DNA of 64,000 nucleotides, from assembly GCF_041146795.1 (NCBI RefSeq), contig NC_135172.1, forward strand, positions 12,762,137 through 12,826,136, given 5' to 3'. Origin of the DNA: Maylandia zebra. Taxonomy: Eukaryota; Chordata; Actinopteri; Cichliformes; Cichlidae. Below the pieces are notes generated by a model. It was not told the DNA's origin. It saw only the letters and a list, made by a program, of their open reading frames with translations, and did no database searches. The translations under genes and the position numbers were made by a program. Shown here in pieces: positions 43,416 to 55,296 of this stretch (position 1 is the stretch's first letter; each line of letters begins with the position of its first letter).

Positions 43416-44294
43416 CTGAAACACATGAGAAAGTATCAATAAGGATTTAAGGAAATAAAGATTTGTAAAGAAATGTACAAAGAGAACTTTCTAAGTTTAA
43501 GAGATGTTGCATGAAAATCTGCCTGCAATATGTTTTGAGTCAAAGCACCTCTTTCATTTGAATTCCAAAAAGTCACGTTCTGCTTACATGAAAATATCAG
43601 CTTCTTTTACATGAACTACTGTGACCTTGAAAGACCTTCCACAGTGAACAAAACGAAACAGAGACTATATTCAGAATATGCATGTGCGTGCATGGATTTA
43701 TACTAGCTGTCTGTGTATCCTAAATGCACAGACACTGTGGGTACATCAGGGAGTGCATCTGAGATCAGATATAAGATAAGATAAGATAAGAATAACTCGT
43801 TATTGTCATTGCACATTCATATTTGGTACAATAGTACAATGGAATTGGAAACTGTCCCACATCGGCACTAAACACAACTAAACACAACACAACATGTAGT
43901 GGATTTTTAAAAAGTGAAAATAAAAAAAGGATGAATTAATAAATGACACAATGAATGTTTATTGCACATAAAACTAAAACTAAAACCTCTGGAAAAGGCT
44001 GCTGCTGCTGCCATCGCTTGTAAAAGTGGACCAAGTGCTCAGCTTGAGAAAAAGTTGAGAAAACAGAGAAATTTGGAACAATAGATTTTTAAAAATGCTG
44101 CAAATGCTTTATATACAAAGTGACTCAACCCACAGGGAACACAGTCAGATGTGAGTCGCCCTTTCACTTTTGTTTTCAACAAAGTGTTTCTGTCCAGGGT
44201 GTACCCCGCCTCTCACCCTATGATAGCTGGGATAGGCTCCAGCGCCCCCGCGACTCTGAACAGGATAAGCTGAAGCGAATGGATGGATGGATGG
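43416..44294. other. Intergenic or intron sequence with SINE- and RTE-type tails
   Basis: 43768-43905 has GATAA repeats followed by TCGTTATTGTCATTGCAC, a common teleost retroposon tail. 44195-44294 reads GGGTGTACCCCGCCTCTCAC, then AACAGGATAAGC, ending in GGAT repeats, the 3' end typical of fish RTE-type LINEs. No exon recognised. Confidence 0.6.
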
Positions 44295-44922
44295 TGTCAT
44301 GGCTACTGAACGGACCCACGCGCAGACAGTTCTTTCAACGAAACAAAAAGGGGATTTATTTACAATAGGGATCACCTTAGTGCAAAATATATGTACAGTG
44401 AGTTGGGAGGGGGTCCAGGGCTCCAGGGAGAGAAGGGGGGGGGGGGGGGGGGGGGGGGGGGGAATCCACACGCTTCCTCTTCCACTCAGTCACCGCCACC
44501 GTTCCTCCGCACACACGCACTCCTCTTCAGCCGCACTCGCTCCAACACTCCACACACTGCCCCACTTGGACAGGTCCGGTGATTCGGTCCAGAATCTACA
44601 GACAGAAGGTCAAGGTTAGTTCCACAACATAAAACACGTGTAAGCGATTCTTCTTTGAATATGCCGCGAGCACGAACTCAGGTGGTTCGACGTTCCAGCG
44701 GTGAGCTGCTCTGTGCCACTGCCTTAAATAGCAGCTGGGGAAATCAGCCGGATCAGCCGCAGGTGGACACCATCCACAGGGGTGCGTGGGCCAAGAGTGA
44801 GAGCCCGTAATGAGCTCCACCCAGGCAGAGAGGAGGAGGAGAGACAAAAAAAAAACCAAAACTAACAACAACAAAACCTGTAGCGAGCGTGGGCCAACCA
44901 GAGAGACACGGGGACCGTGACA
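44295..44922 (-). mobile_element. Solo LTR, Gypsy-type target duplication
   Basis: A 628 bp unit that starts TGTCATGG and ends CCGTGACA, flanked on both sides by GATGG (44290-44294 and 44923-44927). An AATAAA signal read on the minus strand near 44350 sets the orientation. It contains a run of 28 G (44435-44462). Clean ends suggest a young solo LTR; no coding part is present. Confidence 0.85.
44435..44462. repeat. Run of 28 guanines
   Basis: An uninterrupted G tract inside the solo LTR, able to form G-quadruplex structures and likely to be miscounted in assembly. Confidence 0.95.
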
Positions 44923-45103
44923 GATGGTTTCTGTTTGTCTAGTCTGCTTTATAGGAATAGAAGCCCATCAGCTATTGTTATGACATACCATGACAAAACA
45001 CGCTTTTCTTTCAGTTTGACACTTCATAAAACGTGTCATAAGTGGATTGTGAATTATGTTATATATTTTTATTAGTGTTTAAGAAGTGTCCTGATTTCGT
45101 ATT

Positions 45104-46021
45104 TGAGGTAAGAGACAAACGACTGGAGGTCCATTGTGCGTCAAAACAATGATTTTATTAAAGCACACACGTGTGTGGGAAAGATGAGCTCTGCAAAACA
45201 TCAGCCTCGATCTCCCCAGAACAGTAAACGAGCAGTCATATATATAACATAGTCGATGACAAGCATCATGCGTCAAAGCAGATAAGAAACATGCATCAGT
45301 TCCAGTAATTCCGACCTTGGACATATTCTAAAAAAGAACAGTTCCTTCCTCTGTTCCTCCGCCACCGCCAGATGCTTCCTGTTATTTCACTTACTGCACT
45401 TCACTTATTTGTGGAACTAAACTGTCACGTATGCAGGTAAAACAACTTTGCAGTTTCGAGCAAAACAAGTCTATATACTGTGTATGTGTGTTCAGGCAGA
45501 CTATGTGTCTTGACCTCAGTGCATGACCTCACTCGACAAACAAAGACATCTTAGAAGTATACTTCCTGACTCCGTTCGAGTCATCTGTTACTAGGCAAAC
45601 TCCAATGCAGCAGGCTGCTGAACACACACAGGCCTCTATTCTGTTTACAGGTTATATGTAGTGTATTGTATTGTAAGCATGTATGCAATTCTTTCATGGC
45701 TCCAGGTCACCTTAACTTCCTATTGATCGGCCAGACGTCGCGCTGACCGAAGCTTCAGACCATTAATTAACTTGACCGAGCTTCAACTCTTTAATTAGCA
45801 CAAAATGCAATATGGATAACATGGTTACAGTTGCACCTGCAATGAAAGATTATTATGTAATTATGCTCACACCTGAAATACAAACTTTAATGTAACATCA
45901 ACAGTTTCAATAAATGCTCTAATGAAATGATAATGATAAATGATACGTAATGCAACAGTAATGATAATGTTATGAATAGTAACAGTAAAATAATATTCTA
46001 ATCTCTACACTCCTCCTCTTT
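45104..46021 (-). mobile_element. Retrovirus-like 3' LTR with polypurine tract
   Basis: Read on the minus strand, AAAGAGGAGGAG (46021-46010) is followed at once by TGTAGAGATTAG, the usual polypurine tract then LTR start. The unit runs to about 45104 (ending near CTCA) and includes an ATAAAATC signal region near 45155. Length is about 0.9 kb. Only a short piece of interior remains past 46021. A broken fossil. Confidence 0.55.
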
Positions 46022-46460
46022 GGCAGAAGAGGTTTGTTTTCTTTTGGTACAGTATGACTCTCAACTTGCTATACTAGTTACATACTTGTAATTCTTTCAG
46101 TTTAAGGGAAGAAAGAAAATAATATATACTAGGCTTTTATAAAGCATGTCTGCTATATTCAAATGATAGAAGATTCTTTTAAAAAGTACACACAGAGCAG
46201 TTAGTATGATATGATTTATTTTAACTTTATTTATTTAGGGCCAGCCCTCATTGTTGTTGTTGAGAATTCAAGTTAAATAGAATATGTCCTTATAGTATGT
46301 CCAATAAATCTCTACTGAATTAATCCTAGAATAAAATCTAGAATCAAGCACACAAACAGATGATTCTCTGAGCGTTCAAGACAATCTTTCACACATTCTT
46401 CTTCATCTAGTTGCTCTGATGTGAGACTTTGTGAAAAAAGACTTGCTGGACTGTTTGTGT
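46022..46460. other. No gene recognised
   Basis: Possible short interior remnant of the LTR element, then AT-rich sequence up to tRNA-Pro. Confidence 0.35.
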
Positions 46461-46532
46461 GGCTCGTTGGTCTAGGGGTATGATTCTCACTTTGGGTGTG
46501 AGAGGTCCCGGGTTCAAATCCTGGACGAGCCC
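46461..46532 (+). tRNA. tRNA-Pro (anticodon UGG)
   Basis: 72 bases. The acceptor GGCTCGT pairs with ACGAGCC. D arm TGGTCTAGGGGTATGA; the anticodon stem CTCAC/GTGAG encloses TTTGGGT, giving UGG; the T arm GGGTTCAAATCCT carries one weak closing pair compared with the usual CCCGG. It otherwise matches vertebrate tRNA-Pro. Confidence 0.93.
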
Positions 46533-47509
46533 ACGTGTTGTCTATAGAGCCTCTCAGCTGCCACATGCTGTTTAGGCTCCATTTGAAAGAATCTCTGCAG
46601 CTGCACACATGTTCCCATAGTCCCTCATACAGGGACAGCTAACAGATCTGATATGAAGGATGTTGTTGGCCTTGTTCTTATTGTTTACCATTTAAATTCT
46701 CCAAAAAGTTTTTCTAAGGTAATTATTTGTTATTCAAGATAACACAGAGTTTTATTTTAGATTAAATAAGAGAATTCAATTCAAACTTGTACACAGAACT
46801 ACTACAATACACAGTTATGTATCATATATTATAAATGTGTAACTCTCTCACACGACTTTAACAATATGCATGTGGAAGAACGCACATCAGTTTTACTGAT
46901 ACACAAAAGGGCCAAAAATAAACATCAGTAAACATTAGTACTTCAGTACCACGAAGGAATCTCTTTCAGTGCATTATGCACACATGTAACTTATGTACCA
47001 AGTGAAATAAAATATTACAGATGAAAATTATGTGATGATTTTAACTGCAAAATTCAGATTTTAGGGTCAAAATGTGACTTAATTTGTGGTGTAAGGTTTC
47101 TGGTTATGAAGCTTGACGCTGTCATGCTCATCTGTATGACTATATGCTCATGCCACTGTGTTGATTGCAGGTGGGTGCATGCTCCATGTTGCAGGGTTTT
47201 TCTTCAGGTACTCTTTTTTTGTCCGCCATGATCTAAACACATGCACCTCATTGGAAGCTCTAAATAACCCACCTAAATTGGTTCTTAATTTAAAATTAAA
47301 AGTGATCATCTGAAAATTAGACGAAAGCTTATTTGTGACAATCTAAGAAACATGTAATTGAAGCTGCTCCTCTTTGCTGTGGGCAGGTTTGAGAGCAGCC
47401 ACCTGGGCTTCGCTGGAGGGCAGCAGGAGCAGCCTCAGCACCTCACTCCTCCTCCGCCTGCAAGCACACCTCTGCTGTGACCTGGAAAATGCCTAAGGAA
47501 GCTTTTCCC
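46533..47509. other. No gene recognised
   Basis: AT-rich sequence. A GC-rich island at about 47385-47480 (CTGGGCTTCGCTGGAGGGCA) looks exon-like, but I cannot assign a frame or family. Confidence 0.35.
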
Positions 47510-47557
47510 TTTTCACTTTGGGTGTAAGCGGTCCTGGGTTCAAATCCCTGATGAGCC
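47510..47557 (+). pseudogene. tRNA-Pro 3' half relic
   Basis: TTCACTTTGGGTGTAAGCGG followed by GGGTTCAAATCCCTGATGAG matches the anticodon arm to acceptor end of the tRNA-Pro at 46461, with several mismatches and no 5' half. Confidence 0.75.
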
Positions 47558-47599
47558 TGTTTGGTTTTTGGGGCTTTGCTGTTGAACTGTTCATGCAAG

Positions 47600-48600
47600 T
47601 CCTGGGAAACTGTAATTTGCTATTTTCAGATGTCATAAAAACTCCCTCAAAAGCCTTCAGCTGATCCAAAATGCTGGAGCGAGAGTACTGGCAGGGCCTA
47701 GAAAGAGAGAGCATAACGTTCAAGACTGAAGATTTTTTATTTGTCACATGCATAGTCATTAAATTACAAAACAAACAGTGAAAAGTCTCCTGAACTGCTC
47801 CTTTGACTGTACAAAAAAAGACATTATATACAATAAGTAAATAGATTTTAAAAGTCTGGAAATTTTAAATCAAAAATCTGAAAATGTACTTTGTGCAAAT
47901 GGAGTGTTAAAGTGTCTTGTGCCATATTAGCACAGCAACGTATTGACAGAGCTGTGCAAGTAAACAAGTGACCAGAGTAATATAAACAGAGTAATTCAAC
48001 TGAGTGACCAGAGAAGTGTAAACAGTAATGCGACCAGGGTAGTGTGAACAGATTGATATAAGGTCCTGTTTCAGTCACTTATTGATGCTATGAGGGGAGT
48101 GGGGGCGTGTTCTGGTTTAGGACTCGTACGGCCTGAGGAGAGAAGCTCCTCCTCGAGTGTCTGTTTTGGCCCCGATGGTGTGGAACCTTCTGCCTGATTG
48201 CAGAAGTCGAAACATTTTGTTACTGGGATGGGACCAGTCCTTTAATATCTGAGATGCTCTGGACCAACATCTCCTGGTGTAAATGTCCTGTAGGGAAGTT
48301 ATATTTGTGGATCATAATGTATTTGCATTTGTAACGCAGCAGCGTTCTGACGCACGGATCACTCTGCTTCTCAAACCTGGACACAGTTATTCCCACACCA
48401 GGAAGTGATGTTCTGTGTGAGGATGCTCTCCACAGCGCCTGAATAGAAAGTTCTGAGGACCACTGGAAAAACCTGCTAACTTCCTGAGTTGTCGGAGACG
48501 GTACAGGCGCTTGCCTAGCCTTTTTGGACTGGACGTGAATGTGAGCAGACCATTTCAGGAATGAGGAGATGTGAACACCGAGAAAGACAATGAAGCAGAA
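47600..48600 (-). mobile_element. LINE remnants (L2/CR1 types)
   Basis: 47630-47705 on the plus strand gives LQLIQNAGARVLAGPRKRE, an L2-type motif. From about 48600 down to 47725 the minus strand shows a decayed reverse transcriptase end (FLGVHISSFLKWSAHIHVQS, then KQSDPCVRTLLRY) and a tail near 47729. There are many breaks. Probably two different insertions side by side. Confidence 0.6.
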
Positions 48601-48601
48601 A

Positions 48602-48687
48602 CTGCTAAGAGTGGGATTCAAACCCACACCTCCAGGGGAGAGTGAGCACTAAACACAGCACCTTAGACCACTCAGCCATCCTGAAAC
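48602..48687 (-). pseudogene. tRNA-Leu-like relic
   Basis: In reverse the sequence reads AGGATGGCTGAGTGGTCTAA, then a variable arm TCTCCCCTGGAGG and T arm GTGGGTTTGAATCCCAC, clearly from a tRNA-Leu. The anticodon stem is mismatched and the acceptor ends do not pair well, so it is likely a dead copy or a tRNA-derived repeat head. Confidence 0.7.
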
Positions 48688-49016
48688 AGATCGAGCTGAA
48701 CTGATTTTCTGATAAATCCAGAATCCAGTTTAAAATCCTTCCCTTCACATAAAAAGTCTTGAATGAACCTTTGGTCTAACTGCTCTTCACACCTGACTGG
48801 TAACAAGATGGCGCTGCTGTGTGTGGTTGCTCGTCTGTCACTCTGAAGTTTGTTTCTGTTTCTATTATTTCTGACCTGTTTCATTCACCAAACAAAGTCT
48901 CTGCTGAGGTATAATCGCCAGACATGATGATCACCTTTTATTGAAAAGGTCGGCACCACCAGGCCTCTTATCACAGCTCCTGACTCTGACCCCTCTGTCT
49001 CTGTGTTACTGTCTTG
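48688..49016. other. No gene recognised
   Basis: Spacer between the tRNA-Leu relic and the second Gypsy fossil. Confidence 0.35.
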
Positions 49017-50943
49017 ATTAAGGAATACACCTGTTTATTCGGGGATGTGCCAACTTGCACTACGGTGCTAGAGCATGATATTGATGTCCAGGGAGCTAAA
49101 CCTATTAAGCAGCATCCTTATCGAGCCAGCCCCCATAAGCGCTTGCTCATGAAACAGGAGGCTGACTATCTGCTGCAACATGGCTTAGCGAAGCCCAGTC
49201 AAAGCCCCTGGAGCTCGCCTTGTATAGTGGAATCTAAGCCAGATGGCTCGCCCCGTTTTATTACAGACTTCCGGAAGGTGAACTCTGTGACTGTGGCTGA
49301 CTCACATCCTCTCCCAAGAGTTGAGGATTGTGTGGACAGTATTGGACTGCTCAGTATGTCACTAAATTAGATCTTCTTAATGGTTACTGGCAGGTCCCTT
49401 TAACTGAACGTGCCTCTAACATCTCTGCCTTTGTTACACCTGATGATTTTCTACAATACGCAGTCATGGCTTTCAGCATGTGTAACGCTCCTGCCACCTT
49501 CCAGAGGCTGGTAAATAAAGTCCTCCGTGGCCTGTCCAACTGCAGTGCCTACGTAGATGATCTAGTAATTTATACTGAAACATGGCAAGATCATTTGGAA
49601 ACGTTACACCAGGTATTTCACCGTTTGGCTCAAGCTACTCTAACTCTCAACTTAGCTAAGTGTGAGTTTGCCAAAGCTATAGTGATGTACTTAGGCAGGG
49701 AGGTGGGACGTGGACAGGTCCGGCCCATAGATGCCAAAGTGGCAGTGATTAAAGAGTTTCCCACACCTACCACCAGGCGTGAGTTGCGTAGGTTTCTAGG
49801 GATGGTGGGCTACTACAGAAACCTTTGTAAAAATTTCTCCTCAGTAGTCAAGCCATTGACTGACCTACTCAGCCCAAAAGTTGAGTTTATATGGTCAAGT
49901 GAGTGTCAAGATGCTTTTGAGAGTGCGAAAGTCCTCCTCTGCCACACTCCTGTGTTAGCTGCACCTGATTTGACACGACCATTCAAACTGGAGGTTGATG
50001 CCAGTGCTGTCGGGGCTGGGGCAGTGCTGTTGCAAGAAGACTTGCAGGGTTTGAACCACCCCGTTTGTTACTTTTCCCGCAAGTTCAATAAAAATCAGTT
50101 AAACTACTCCACCATTGAAAAGGAGACCCTGACTTTGTTGTTGGCTCTTCAGCACTTTCACGTATACCTGGGGTCCAGCATGTTACCTCTTGTTGTGTAC
50201 ACCGACCACAACCCACTTGTGTTCCTTACTCGCATGTTTAATCATAACCAGCGCCTTATGCGCTGGGCTCTGTTGTTGCAGGAATACAACTTAAGTATTC
50301 ACCATAAGAAGGGGTCTGAAAATGTTTTAGCTGATGGTCTGTCCCGCTTGTAAACATGTTTTGCTGTGTTTGTTCTTTGTTTTTGTTCACACTCTTTAAT
50401 GTCTGCTTCTGCCCAACATAGGTGGTACTTTAAGGGGAGGGGTGGCCCCGCCTTCCTCTATGGAAATCAAAGTGTTCCAGGACTCACGGGGGATTGGCTG
50501 GCCCGGACCTATGCCCGCCCCACCTTCATGCAGGTCAGAGCGTGCCAGGCTGCTGAGGGAGCCTTGAGTACGACAGACCAATGACACAGCTGCCTGCAAT
50601 CACCTGAGAAGATAAAAGGCTGAGGATTCTTCATTCGTGGAGGGACTTGTTGATTTGAACAGACTGTGGAGACGGTCCCTCCTGCCTTTGCACTGCTGCC
50701 ATGTGAGCCTTTGTTTTGAGTTGCCTCCTGTGAGATGTTTAGATGAGTAGTGTTCTACTGGTGTTATTGGTGTTACTGGAGTTGTTATGTTTGTTTAAAA
50801 TCACTCTATTGCCTAGTGAGTTGTTTCACTAACGGTTTTCAGTTGTGTTAATAAACCTTATGTTTTTCTTTTTATCTAACCCCCTAGTCTCTGGGCTCGT
50901 TTATGTTACGTCCACTGTCGCCTAGCAGAGCCGGGTCGTAACA
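49017..50943 (+). mobile_element. Gypsy-type LTR retrotransposon fossil with 3' LTR
   Basis: Reverse transcriptase (about 49070-49750; YVDDLVIYTE catalytic box) and RNase H (about 49960-50350; EVDASAVGAGAVLLQ, YTDHNPLVFL) are well preserved. No protease, integrase or gag part is recognised. A purine-rich tract (AAGGGGAGGGG) precedes the 3' LTR at 50443-50943, which starts TGGCC and ends TAACA. It is a broken partial copy with few breaks in what remains, and belongs to a different Gypsy lineage from the fossil at 11790. Confidence 0.88.
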
Positions 50944-51540
50944 CAGAGCATAAACTAACACGTCACTTGGAGATAACTGTAGATTTTTCCTTCATGGTTT
51001 CAAATGTAAGCTGGCTGATTTGGTTCATTTTTGTTTTTTTGTTTCAAACTGAGCAAACCTGGTCTTCTCCTGAGGACTGCTGCAGGTATCATGCGAGCAT
51101 GTTAATTTATTAAAAAAACCAACAGCAAAAACCCCCAAAATAGAATGAAACTCATTTCAGGAGACAAATAACACTGATAGAGACATTTTTTTTGTACAGA
51201 TGATTGGCAAACGGAAAGTTTCTAAAGAGTCGTGCACACACAAGTAGACTACTACAACATGCTACTTAGTTAGGAGAGTTTGGGAATGACAACCAAGCGG
51301 AACAAGATTAGACCCAAACATTGTCATCGAAACAAAAACACAAAAAGCTGAGGGGAGGGAATAGAGAGGAGGAAAGCTGAGCTGGCAGCGGGGTTGCTGG
51401 AGGAAGGCTGCGCCGCCTCGCCAGCTTAGATCTGCAGGGAGATTTTTACGTTGTGAGAAGAAGGGAATGTTTTTGAAGGGTGCAGAAGCTGCACGTTTGA
51501 CTGTGGTGTGAGAGGAGCGTGTGTGTCTGTGTGTGTGTAC
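50944..51540. other. Downstream of the kif1a PH exons, nothing recognised
   Basis: It may hold the terminal kif1a exon (basic RSKL tail in relatives), but I could not place it. Confidence 0.35.
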
Positions 51541-53511
51541 CTTATCGTTCCTGCTCGCAGAGGATTAAAAGCGTACAGCCAGTCGTTCATGTCGTTCTCG
51601 TTGTTGGCCAGCAGGAGGATGCCTCCATGTTTTGTGCACACTGCAAATGTGTTGGGCGTCTGAAAAGAAAACATCACATTATATTCATGTTCATTCAAAT
51701 GATAAATCCCAGTCCATTTGCCATTTCATCAATCAACGTGCACCAAAACAATTTGAATGAATTCTCATTAAAAGACAAACGTGTTACATCCAGCCTTTCT
51801 CTATCCTGCCTCAAACCTTAAGCATGGCCTGCTGGTCTTCGCTGTATTCCACCTGTGCTGTGGAGAGGTTGAGGACGCCTCGCTCCACGGGGTCCTGGTC
51901 GCTGTTGTAGATGAAGTCGTAGGGCCGGTGAACAACCACAAAATGCTTCCCCCATGAGTTAGAGCGAGGCTCCACGAAGCTTAGAAAACCCTTCTTGGAC
52001 ACAACAGATCTGAAAAGAAGAGATTTTATTCATTTATTTATTTTTTAAGAGAGCGCTTGTTTTTCTGAGGAAGAAGCAGAGTTGGTTTGTTTCCAGCTGA
52101 AATCATCCAGGCTCAGGAATTTGAATCGATCCACATCATTTCTGCTTGAACTAGAGAACATGAGTGTCGACTTACATTTGGTCTGTGAGACACATGTCAT
52201 AGTGACAGTATTTGGGTTAATATGGCATTACTCACCCTGGTCGCATTTCTTCACCTTATATTATTTCTCACCTTGCAGTCACTGATGCTGTTCACCAGCT
52301 GCTTGTATTCAGTATTGAAGGTGTGTGTCAGAAGGCGCAGGCACTACAACACAACAGGAACAAGACCGATCAGCTCCGAGCAGAGAAGGAAGAAGGCAGC
52401 AACAAGAACGCCCACTAAGCCCACGTTTTTCTCACCTTGGTGGCCAGCTCCTTCTCACGCTTTCAAAGGTGGTGCTGGAGATCTGCGAGGAGACGGAGGT
52501 GGACGTGGACAGAGTGCCGGAGCTCACGCTGGGGGACAGAGACTCACTCAGGGACTTGGTGATGGGAGCTGTTCCCACGGGAGCCGCCTCTCCCAGAAGG
52601 TGACGGGTCTTTTCCACCTGGACGAAAGATGGGGGCGAATGTGAGGTGGGGAGAAGAGGGGAGGTTAGTCATGTAAAGTCTGTACTCTAAGAAAAAACTT
52701 TTTAGAATAGCACTTTGGTCTTTGAGTTGAAAAGTCATTTTTCCCTCTACGATATTAAACAGATTTATTTCTTTATGAATCTTTTAAGGCCCCACCTCCT
52801 GCAGCTGCTCCATCTTCTCCAGCTCCCACTGGTGCTCTAGGATGAGGCTATCTCCTCTGGGCCTCCAGCCGGCCAGGTTCTCCTCTCCACGCACATAAGC
52901 CACTGATGTGTCCAGGACCTTCCTCCTCCTCCTCCTCTGCATCCCTGCTCAGGACATGAGCCCTCATTAGGATGAAGCTCTCCACAGAATTATGATAAAA
53001 CAGCTGCCGTTCTTTAAACATGTTTCATGGCCGCTCACCTGGGCTTCCAGTGTCAGACATCTTACACAAGCTCAGCTCGTAGATCCCAGTCACTCGGTTG
53101 CTATAATGAAGCAGAAGTTTTGAACAAGGAAACTTTGTAACAGGGCAGATATCTTTGATTGTGAAACAGAGATGGCCACAGTGCAGCAGCCCAGATTTAC
53201 CAGTCAGCAGTTTTGGAGTATCCAGTCCCAAAGAGGTTCTTGAGAGAACGGGGTGGGTAAATCTTGGCGTCTCGGGAGTAAAAGACCGTGCAGATGTCTT
53301 TGGTGATAATGGCAGGCTGGATGCAATGGTCCAGCTGCAGAGAGGAGATAAAGGGTGTGTGTTAGACACGATGACATCAAGAGACTTAAAAACACGTACA
53401 AACAGGTACAACACGGCGGAGCAGCGGCTGACCTCCAGCTACGCAGATAAGGTCATGTAGATCTTCTCTCCGTAGGGAGTGACGCGGTTGAGCAGGAGGG
53501 AACCTTTTAAG
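51541..53511 (-). pseudogene. kif1a: KIF1A-like kinesin-3 tail exons, arm B copy
   Basis: Exons in order on the minus strand: about 53511-53433 (LLLNRVTPYGEKIYMTLSA), 53334-53201 ([20 protein letters not shown]), 53100-53039 (NRVTGIYELSLC), 52944-52796, 52617-52436, 52343-52272, then the PH-domain exons 52009-51817 ([31 protein letters not shown]) and 51659-51541 ([34 protein letters not shown]). The PH domain binds vesicle phosphoinositides. Problems are clear. TAG at 53441-53439 sits where relatives have the Tyr of LSAY. The 52617-52436 exon shares the out-of-frame join seen in arm A. About 433 bp covering SPIGRDPSV and most of the next exon are deleted between 52272 and 52250. Motor exons are absent. 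The acceptor before 53100 is intact here (AG), unlike arm A. Confidence 0.88.
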
Positions 53512-53688
53512 GGTGTTTTTATTTGTGCTCCCTGGCCTGGAAATAAACGGTTTCCGATCAGACCTGCTTCATCTTTGTGCCCTTGGTATCTGACTCGCTT
53601 GCTCCCCCATGCATTTTAAAAGAATCCTTCTCTTCAGCATGAAGTTCTGGCTCAGCTTTAGTGTCTGCGTTACATGTACACAAAGACT

Positions 53689-54251
53689 GAAACGTTCAAT
53701 GATAAAAACACACAGTGGAATAAAATTGTAAGACGTCATCAGTTGATGCAGTTTAAGGACACTTGTTCTTCTGTGCAGTCTCACCTGGAGCTCACGCTTC
53801 TAGTTCATGCCATCATCACCAAAGATTCTTCAATTAATATTTAAAGATGTCCATGAATGCACTGCTAACTGCTCTTCACCCTGATAAAAATCAACATGCA
53901 TTTAGAATAAGAAACACTTTTACAAAACCAAAAGCTTCACTGTACTTAGTGATTTATACGTCTACAAAACAGGTTCAGTTTGTAACTGAGAGAGCGGCTC
54001 AGTGGTGCTGAATTATATTTCCAATAGAAACACAATTTCATATGTTGTAGTAACAACACACTGCCACAAGATGGCAGCCTAGGCCTACTTTAACATGCTG
54101 TTCCAGTCAAAAAGAAAAAGTGACAGAGCCTTGAAAGAGTGACAGAGACACTTTTTATGAACTCATCTGTAATGTGTCACCTTTTCTGTAGGATGAAGAA
54201 GTGCTTCCCTTCTTTTAAAGTAAATACAGGCTTACAAAGATCCTCTAAACA
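53689..54251 (+). repeat. 563 bp duplicate of 16841-17404
   Basis: Direct-orientation copy inside the block found only in arm B, upstream of the kif1a exons. Few mismatches by eye. No genes. Carries a CTCF-like motif at 54064-54077. Confidence 0.9.
54064..54077 (+). promoter_or_regulatory. CTCF-like motif, second copy
   Basis: CCACAAGATGGCAG, the same 13-of-14 match as at 17217 and in the same orientation. Binding is not shown. Confidence 0.4.
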
Positions 54252-54484
54252 TGTTTCTGAAATAATCCTAAACACAATCATTAAATCAAAAATGCAAGAA
54301 ACTATTTATTTAATCACTCTTCTTAACTTAATTCCTTAACTTAGTAAAAAAAAAAAAAAAATAGACAAGAACTTTTCTGCTGTCTCACCTCTGTCAGTTT
54401 TCATGCTGTTGCAAGAACAGGTGGAGGTGCAGGTGGAACTTTGACTTCAGTGTGGTTTGTATGTGCAGGCAGGAGTGTGACATC

Positions 54485-55296
54485 TCAGGACAGCAGAGGG
54501 TTGTCGAGCACGGTGACTCCTGCTGCGACGCCCCCGTCTGACTGTCCTGAGCTCTTGGTCCTCAGCAGACGGCCCACACACTCATTCATCACCATGTCTT
54601 TACCCTGCCTGTAAGAAAGCAAAGACAAGGCTAACATTAGAAACAGCCACCAACCAATCCCTTTTACTCCACCACCCAAAAACCAGTGAGAAACACTAGC
54701 TAGTATTAACTTGGAATCAAAGTGCACTAATCCCCAGGCTCCCAGCATAACATACAGTCCAACACAAACTCCACAAACTGTCTTGCTTCAGCTGACTTTC
54801 CTTCACCTTCTCTCCAGACAATCTGTTGTGCTCTTTTCAGCACAAAGCCACACTCCTGCTCACTGATCCTCACCTCTTTTTAACCTAGTCTCAGCAACTT
54901 TGTCCCATAGCTTGCACATCCTTTCCACCTCCATCTTTCTTCCCAGCCAACTGATACATACCTTTTCTCCTTCCTTAAAAGCCAGCCTAAGAAATACGAG
55001 TTCATAAACGCCACAGAGAAATAAATCAGAGGAATAAAATGCAAATGATATTGCTTACACTGAACAGCAACACCCAGGTGAGGATTATCTAATGCCAAAT
55101 TTTCCAAACAATGAAAAAACTGTGCCCTTTTTCTCACCATGTCTAGAGTGTAGAGGTCAGCCAATGTCGCTCGGATCTGCTGCACAGCTTGAGGCTGGTC
55201 TGGGAAGAATCTGTCCAGGACTCCAGGTCTGGGGAGCACTTGCTGAACCTTCTTGGTACCAGCCAGGTGAGCGCTGATATCTGGACACAAAGCCAT
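54485..55296 (-). pseudogene. gss: Glutathione synthetase fragment (two exons)
   Basis: Exon 55296-55138 gives [20 protein letters not shown] and [12 protein letters not shown], ending LADLYTLDM. Exon 54608-54485 gives [20 protein letters not shown] and the C-terminus [15 protein letters not shown] with TGA. Both match eukaryotic GSS, the cytosolic ATP-grasp enzyme that adds glycine to gamma-glutamylcysteine. The last exon holds the glycine-rich loop near the C-terminus. The exons between them (the KPQREGGGNN region with its ATP contacts) are absent from the 530 bp separating the pieces. The upstream exon is cut at its 5' end by A-rich sequence and L1 3' UTR at about 55297. It cannot make enzyme: a duplicated fragment. 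Confidence 0.9.

Noticed and set aside
47385-47480. GC-rich exon-like island
   Set aside because: No frame, splice pair or family match could be supported on either strand.
48602-48687. Functional tRNA-Leu
   Set aside because: Anticodon stem mismatches and poor acceptor pairing make it a relic, so it is listed as a pseudogene.
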